From Helicostylum pulchrum (Eukaryota; Mucoromycota; Mucoromycetes; Mucorales; Mucoraceae), in assembly GCA_025677825.1 (NCBI GenBank), contig JAIXMO010000009.1, positions 372,001 through 436,000 of the forward strand: 64,000 nt of DNA. The letters run 5' to 3'. Each line of letters opens with the position of its first letter. Within the stretch, counting starts at the first letter, position 1. The translations under genes and the position numbers were made by a program. The notes beneath the pieces were generated by a model. That model searched no databases. It saw only the letters and a list, made by a program, of their open reading frames with translations, and was not told the DNA's origin. This document shows, piece after piece, positions 60,670-64,000 of the stretch.

Positions 60670-61160
60670 ACAAAAAAAACACTAATGTAGTATATAGGGG
60701 GATAAAATAAAATAAAATGCCAATTCTTTAAGTGCTATTTCGGGGGGGGGGGGAGGGTTATCACAGACAATACTTGCATCACTGATCTTACGCTATTATA
60801 ATGTATACATTTACTTGTAACTCAACAAAAGCTACCTGTTTTAACTAGCATATTCCTTTTTCTTGTTGAAAGCGAAAGTGTACGAATTAAGATTTTCTTT
60901 TTCTTTTACTGATAGTATTATTAATGTTTTGGTAAGCGTTCTTGAACTGCTTAACTATTTTGATATTAAAGACAGCTTGGGTAAAAGAAGCTTTTCCTGA
61001 CTATTCAAATCGCTGGTAAAAGCACTTTTTTGTTGCTGTTGCGATTTCTCGTTGTCAAAACAAAATGAAATAAATTACTTAATTGAGATTGGATTAATAT
61101 GGTGTATGATTTATTTACAAAAACATATTTTTTTTTAAAAAAAAATATTAAGTATTATGT
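60670..61160. other. DDB1 downstream region
   Basis: AT-rich spacer holding a 12-base G run at 60742-60753 and a T(9)A(9)-type palindrome at 61130-61147 just after the DDB1 stop. No gene seen. Confidence 0.45.
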
Positions 61161-64000
61161 TCAAGGATGAGCACTCATTAACTCCTCGACAACTTTACAA
61201 AGATCTTCTACTGATTTATCAAGTTTGCGCCCACCATAAAGACCATCTACTACTTCTTGCATTTGTTGCGGTGTTAAATCCAAAAAGCTCTCAACCAAGT
61301 CTCCATCAATAAAATTAACAGCTTCATCTTTTCTATCCATAATAGAGACACTTCTCCAACTGTCAGAAAGGGGAGATTATTAGCAGTATTAATATATATA
61401 AAAATATAAAAAGAACTTACTCAGTATGACTAAGATCACCTATACTTTTGACAATTCTAGTCATATTGTACTGCATTTGATCTAAAAGTTTAAATCTATC
61501 TGTAGTCAAGTCAGCAATCAAACCAATCGCACCACTTGCTGTAGCAAAGATAAGGGTAGGAGCTTCAGGTTTTCCATCAGGGTCTGCATTATTCATTCCC
61601 AACGAGCCTACGCATAGAGAAATAAAAAAAAAAGTTTAGTATTTAAATAATGAATTGAGAATGAATGGGAGATATTTTACCAAATCTAAACTTTCGAATA
61701 ACATCACCCAAATGCCAAACACTAACAGTTTCTAAAATTGGTTCATCATTGGTACTGTCTTCATTACATTTCTCAACAACAAATAAATGACCATCTCTTT
61801 CCGCAGCAATAAACAAGTTTTCGTCTGACGCTTCAACAGCCAAAACTTCCTTCAACCTTTCATGTGCTGCTACTTCAATTAAACTTTCTGTTTTGGCATC
61901 ATAACGTAATGCAACAACAGAGTATGCCATATCACCGGTAATAATCAAATCTTTGTACGTTGTGATAGATTCGGTAATTGAAGGAAGTCGCTTTGAACAT
62001 ATCGAAACAAGTGTTCCTCTTCCTATTTGTAACTCCCATCTATATACGTGAACCTATAATATGCGGCATAAATTTAGAGATTGGAAGAAAAAAAAACATG
62101 AATCATAATTCTACTAGTATTTACCATTCCTCGCACACTTGCTAACAATTTGCCATTAAATGACCTTAAACAATCGACCATACCATCTGTTTTGATTTGT
62201 GATATCAATCTTAACGTACGTTGTAAAGTTACTTGAAGCACAAGAATCCTTCCAACACTATTATTTTCATATTCGTCTGTATCTTTTCCAGTTGCCACAA
62301 TAAAATATTCGTTGTTATCATTTTCAAATGTCATGGAAGTAGTAGCAAGTGGTCTTTCAAATTGTTTAAAGTAAACTCTATCAAGTACTAAAAAATAGAA
62401 TAAGTACAAATTATATTACGTATATATAAATATATATTACCTTTAAAAGATTGATCATCTAAAACTTCAAATCCACCAGTGGTTGTAGAATCATTGTAAG
62501 GTTCTGATGTAATTCTTTCAGTTACAACACCAAATGAACGAGATGTTTCTTGGTAAGTGATACGACGTGGCGTATCAATGGTAGGTATTTTAGTGATATG
62601 AAGTTTTTGAATCTCTTCCATCTGTCCAATCACTAATCCATCTTTGGTTGTTAAAGCCACGGCATCAGGGAACGATAAACTATTGAACGAGGTCACACAA
62701 CGCACTTCCTTCAAATTAACATTTGAATAAATAAGTTTTTTGTTTCTACTGTGAATAACGCTAGGTTTATCAGATGCGGCAAATACATGTGTCGTGCCGT
62801 TGGAAGTAAAAGTACCTAAATGAATGGGTAGCTTTCCTAAAAACGATCTCTTTTTATCTGACAATTCACCAAGTCTCGTATCTAATTTGAAATTGTAAAA
62901 TTGTCCATCACCTAATGCAACAAGTAGGTAGCATATATTTTCGAATTTGGCCATTAAAATTGAACGAGGCATAACTGTACCAGCAAGTGTTTCTTCCGCT
63001 ATTAACTGAAGGCTAGGTAACGCAAGTAAACAAACTCCGACGTTTTGCCACATACCAACTGCCACAACTGTCGATTGTAAAGGACTATCTGCATCTATGG
63101 GACTGATATCGATACAAGAAATTTCATGCTGAAGTTGAGTTACACTATTTTTTTTTAAAAAAAAAAAGTTAAAAAACCATTTGTTAAAGTATTGCAATAA
63201 AGCATATTTACCCAATTAGATTTAATTTTCTATCTCTAATCTGCAGAGCAATTAATCTACCATAACCAATAGATATCACACATTGAGTTGGATTAACACT
63301 AGCTACTGTGATCTGAGTACGTTCCTCGGGAATCCATTCATCCAACAAATTTCCATCACCTCTGGCATCCATTAGCCTTACACTACGGTCTGTGATTTGA
63401 ATGACCATATCATCAAATACATTAGCAGCCACCAAAGTTCTACTATTCAAATCTATTCCTGAATGACTTTCCAATTGAGTCATTGCATTACCACGTAACT
63501 GTAATAATCTAGTTTGATTTACAAAAGAAACTACCAACATATCATCGTGTATATCATGGAAAGAGGGACGTAATGCCCATACACCTTTCACTCCACTAAT
63601 TTCAATAGCAGCCAATTCGTTTAACCCTACACCATTCCTAATAATTCTTAATGAACTATCCTTTGCTACACCGGAACAAGTAATTAATTGAGTCTGTCCT
63701 TGTTTATCAAGATCCGCAACACAGAAATCGGTAATGGGTCCCAAATTAGGAAATTCGTCAATGACTTTAAGTATTTCGCCATTTTCGGCTGTTGTTGTAT
63801 CGGTTCTTTGGACGTGTACTAATTGTGAGTCTCCTACTGTTGATCCAACAAATACAACATCGTTATCCAAGTATACTAAACATGATGGCGTAGAAATCTA
63901 TATATAACATATAAGTTGACCTTTAATGTTTACCAACATTCTAAAAAAACACTTACACTTCCTAAACCAATAAAACATAATGCATCTACACGGTTATCTA
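61161..64000 (-). CDS. DDB1: DNA damage-binding protein 1 (DDB1), 5' partial
   Basis: Adaptor of CUL4 ubiquitin ligases, three beta-propellers. Visible exons: 63957-64000 (continuing outside), 63212-63897, 62441-63144, 62125-62387, 61681-62053, 61421-61607 and 61161-61359, about 818 codons. Hallmarks: LVYLDNDVVFVGSTVGDSQL, GPITDFCVADLDKQGQTQLI, SGVKGVWALRP, ISCIDISP, VGRILVLQV, the CPSF_A region KLLASVRGMVHVYRWEL and GDMAYSVVAL, and a C-terminal helical domain IVKSIGDLSH, FIDGDLVESFLDL. Each splice junction restores one of these blocks. CPSF160/RSE1 relatives share the fold, but FVGSTVGDSQLV and the short C-terminus fit DDB1. Confidence 0.94.

Overview
The window looks like a piece of nuclear genome from an early-diverging filamentous fungus, most likely a Mucoromycota (Mucorales-type) species. 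This rests on very AT-rich DNA, many short GT-AG introns (about 55-130 bp), a chitin synthase with an N-terminal myosin-motor-like domain, and relics of mobile elements that I associate with Mucorales genomes. Species assignment is inference.

Layout. 1-10.9 kb is a dense housekeeping block: chitin synthase (5' end outside the window), GAPDH, L-2-hydroxyglutarate dehydrogenase, a Pho85/CDK5-type kinase and a small ankyrin protein. 12.5-18.0 kb holds, all on the minus strand, a C2H2 zinc-finger protein, a tiny three-exon gene, a PQ-loop vacuolar transporter, a PRL-type phosphatase and APC10. 18.5-23.1 kb has a broken Fanzor-like relic and an intact intronless HSP104 with a perfect heat shock element. 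23.1-36.4 kb is gene-poor: one small Cys-rich gene, a non-autonomous CACTA-type element with a TTA target duplication, a duplicated unknown ORF, and more Fanzor/TnpB-like wreckage. 36.5-52.1 kb is again gene-dense: a TMEM230-like protein, a small Lys-rich protein, a UCH37-type ubiquitin hydrolase whose catalytic Cys is Tyr, PRP4, RSA3, a C9orf85/DUF2039 protein, OST3/6, RPC19 (AC19) and a metacaspase, with a Fanzor-like pseudogene between OST3/6 and RPC19. 52.2-60.7 kb is a mobile-element and repeat zone: a Fanzor zinc-ribbon scrap, two Tc1/mariner remnants, a two-exon gene whose product is about 104 near-identical heptads, a broken serine-recombinase-like gene, and a stretch with strong multi-hairpin RNA potential. 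61.2-64 kb is DDB1, running off the right end.

How parts relate. Most genes are ordinary cell-biology genes without operon-like logic (translation and ribosome assembly, ubiquitin/APC, glycosylation, cell wall, stress). Spacing is tight: stops of convergent neighbours can be 5-75 bp apart. The accessory material is the unusual part. At least five separate RuvC/zinc-ribbon (Fanzor/TnpB-like) relics of apparently three sequence groups share the window with a serine-recombinase-like relic, two matching hairpins near relics and a structured-RNA candidate. The heptad-repeat gene at 54.3-56.7 kb is the most striking single object. All exon coordinates were derived by hand from splice motifs, reading frame and family expectation, and checked for frame consistency; no database search was run.
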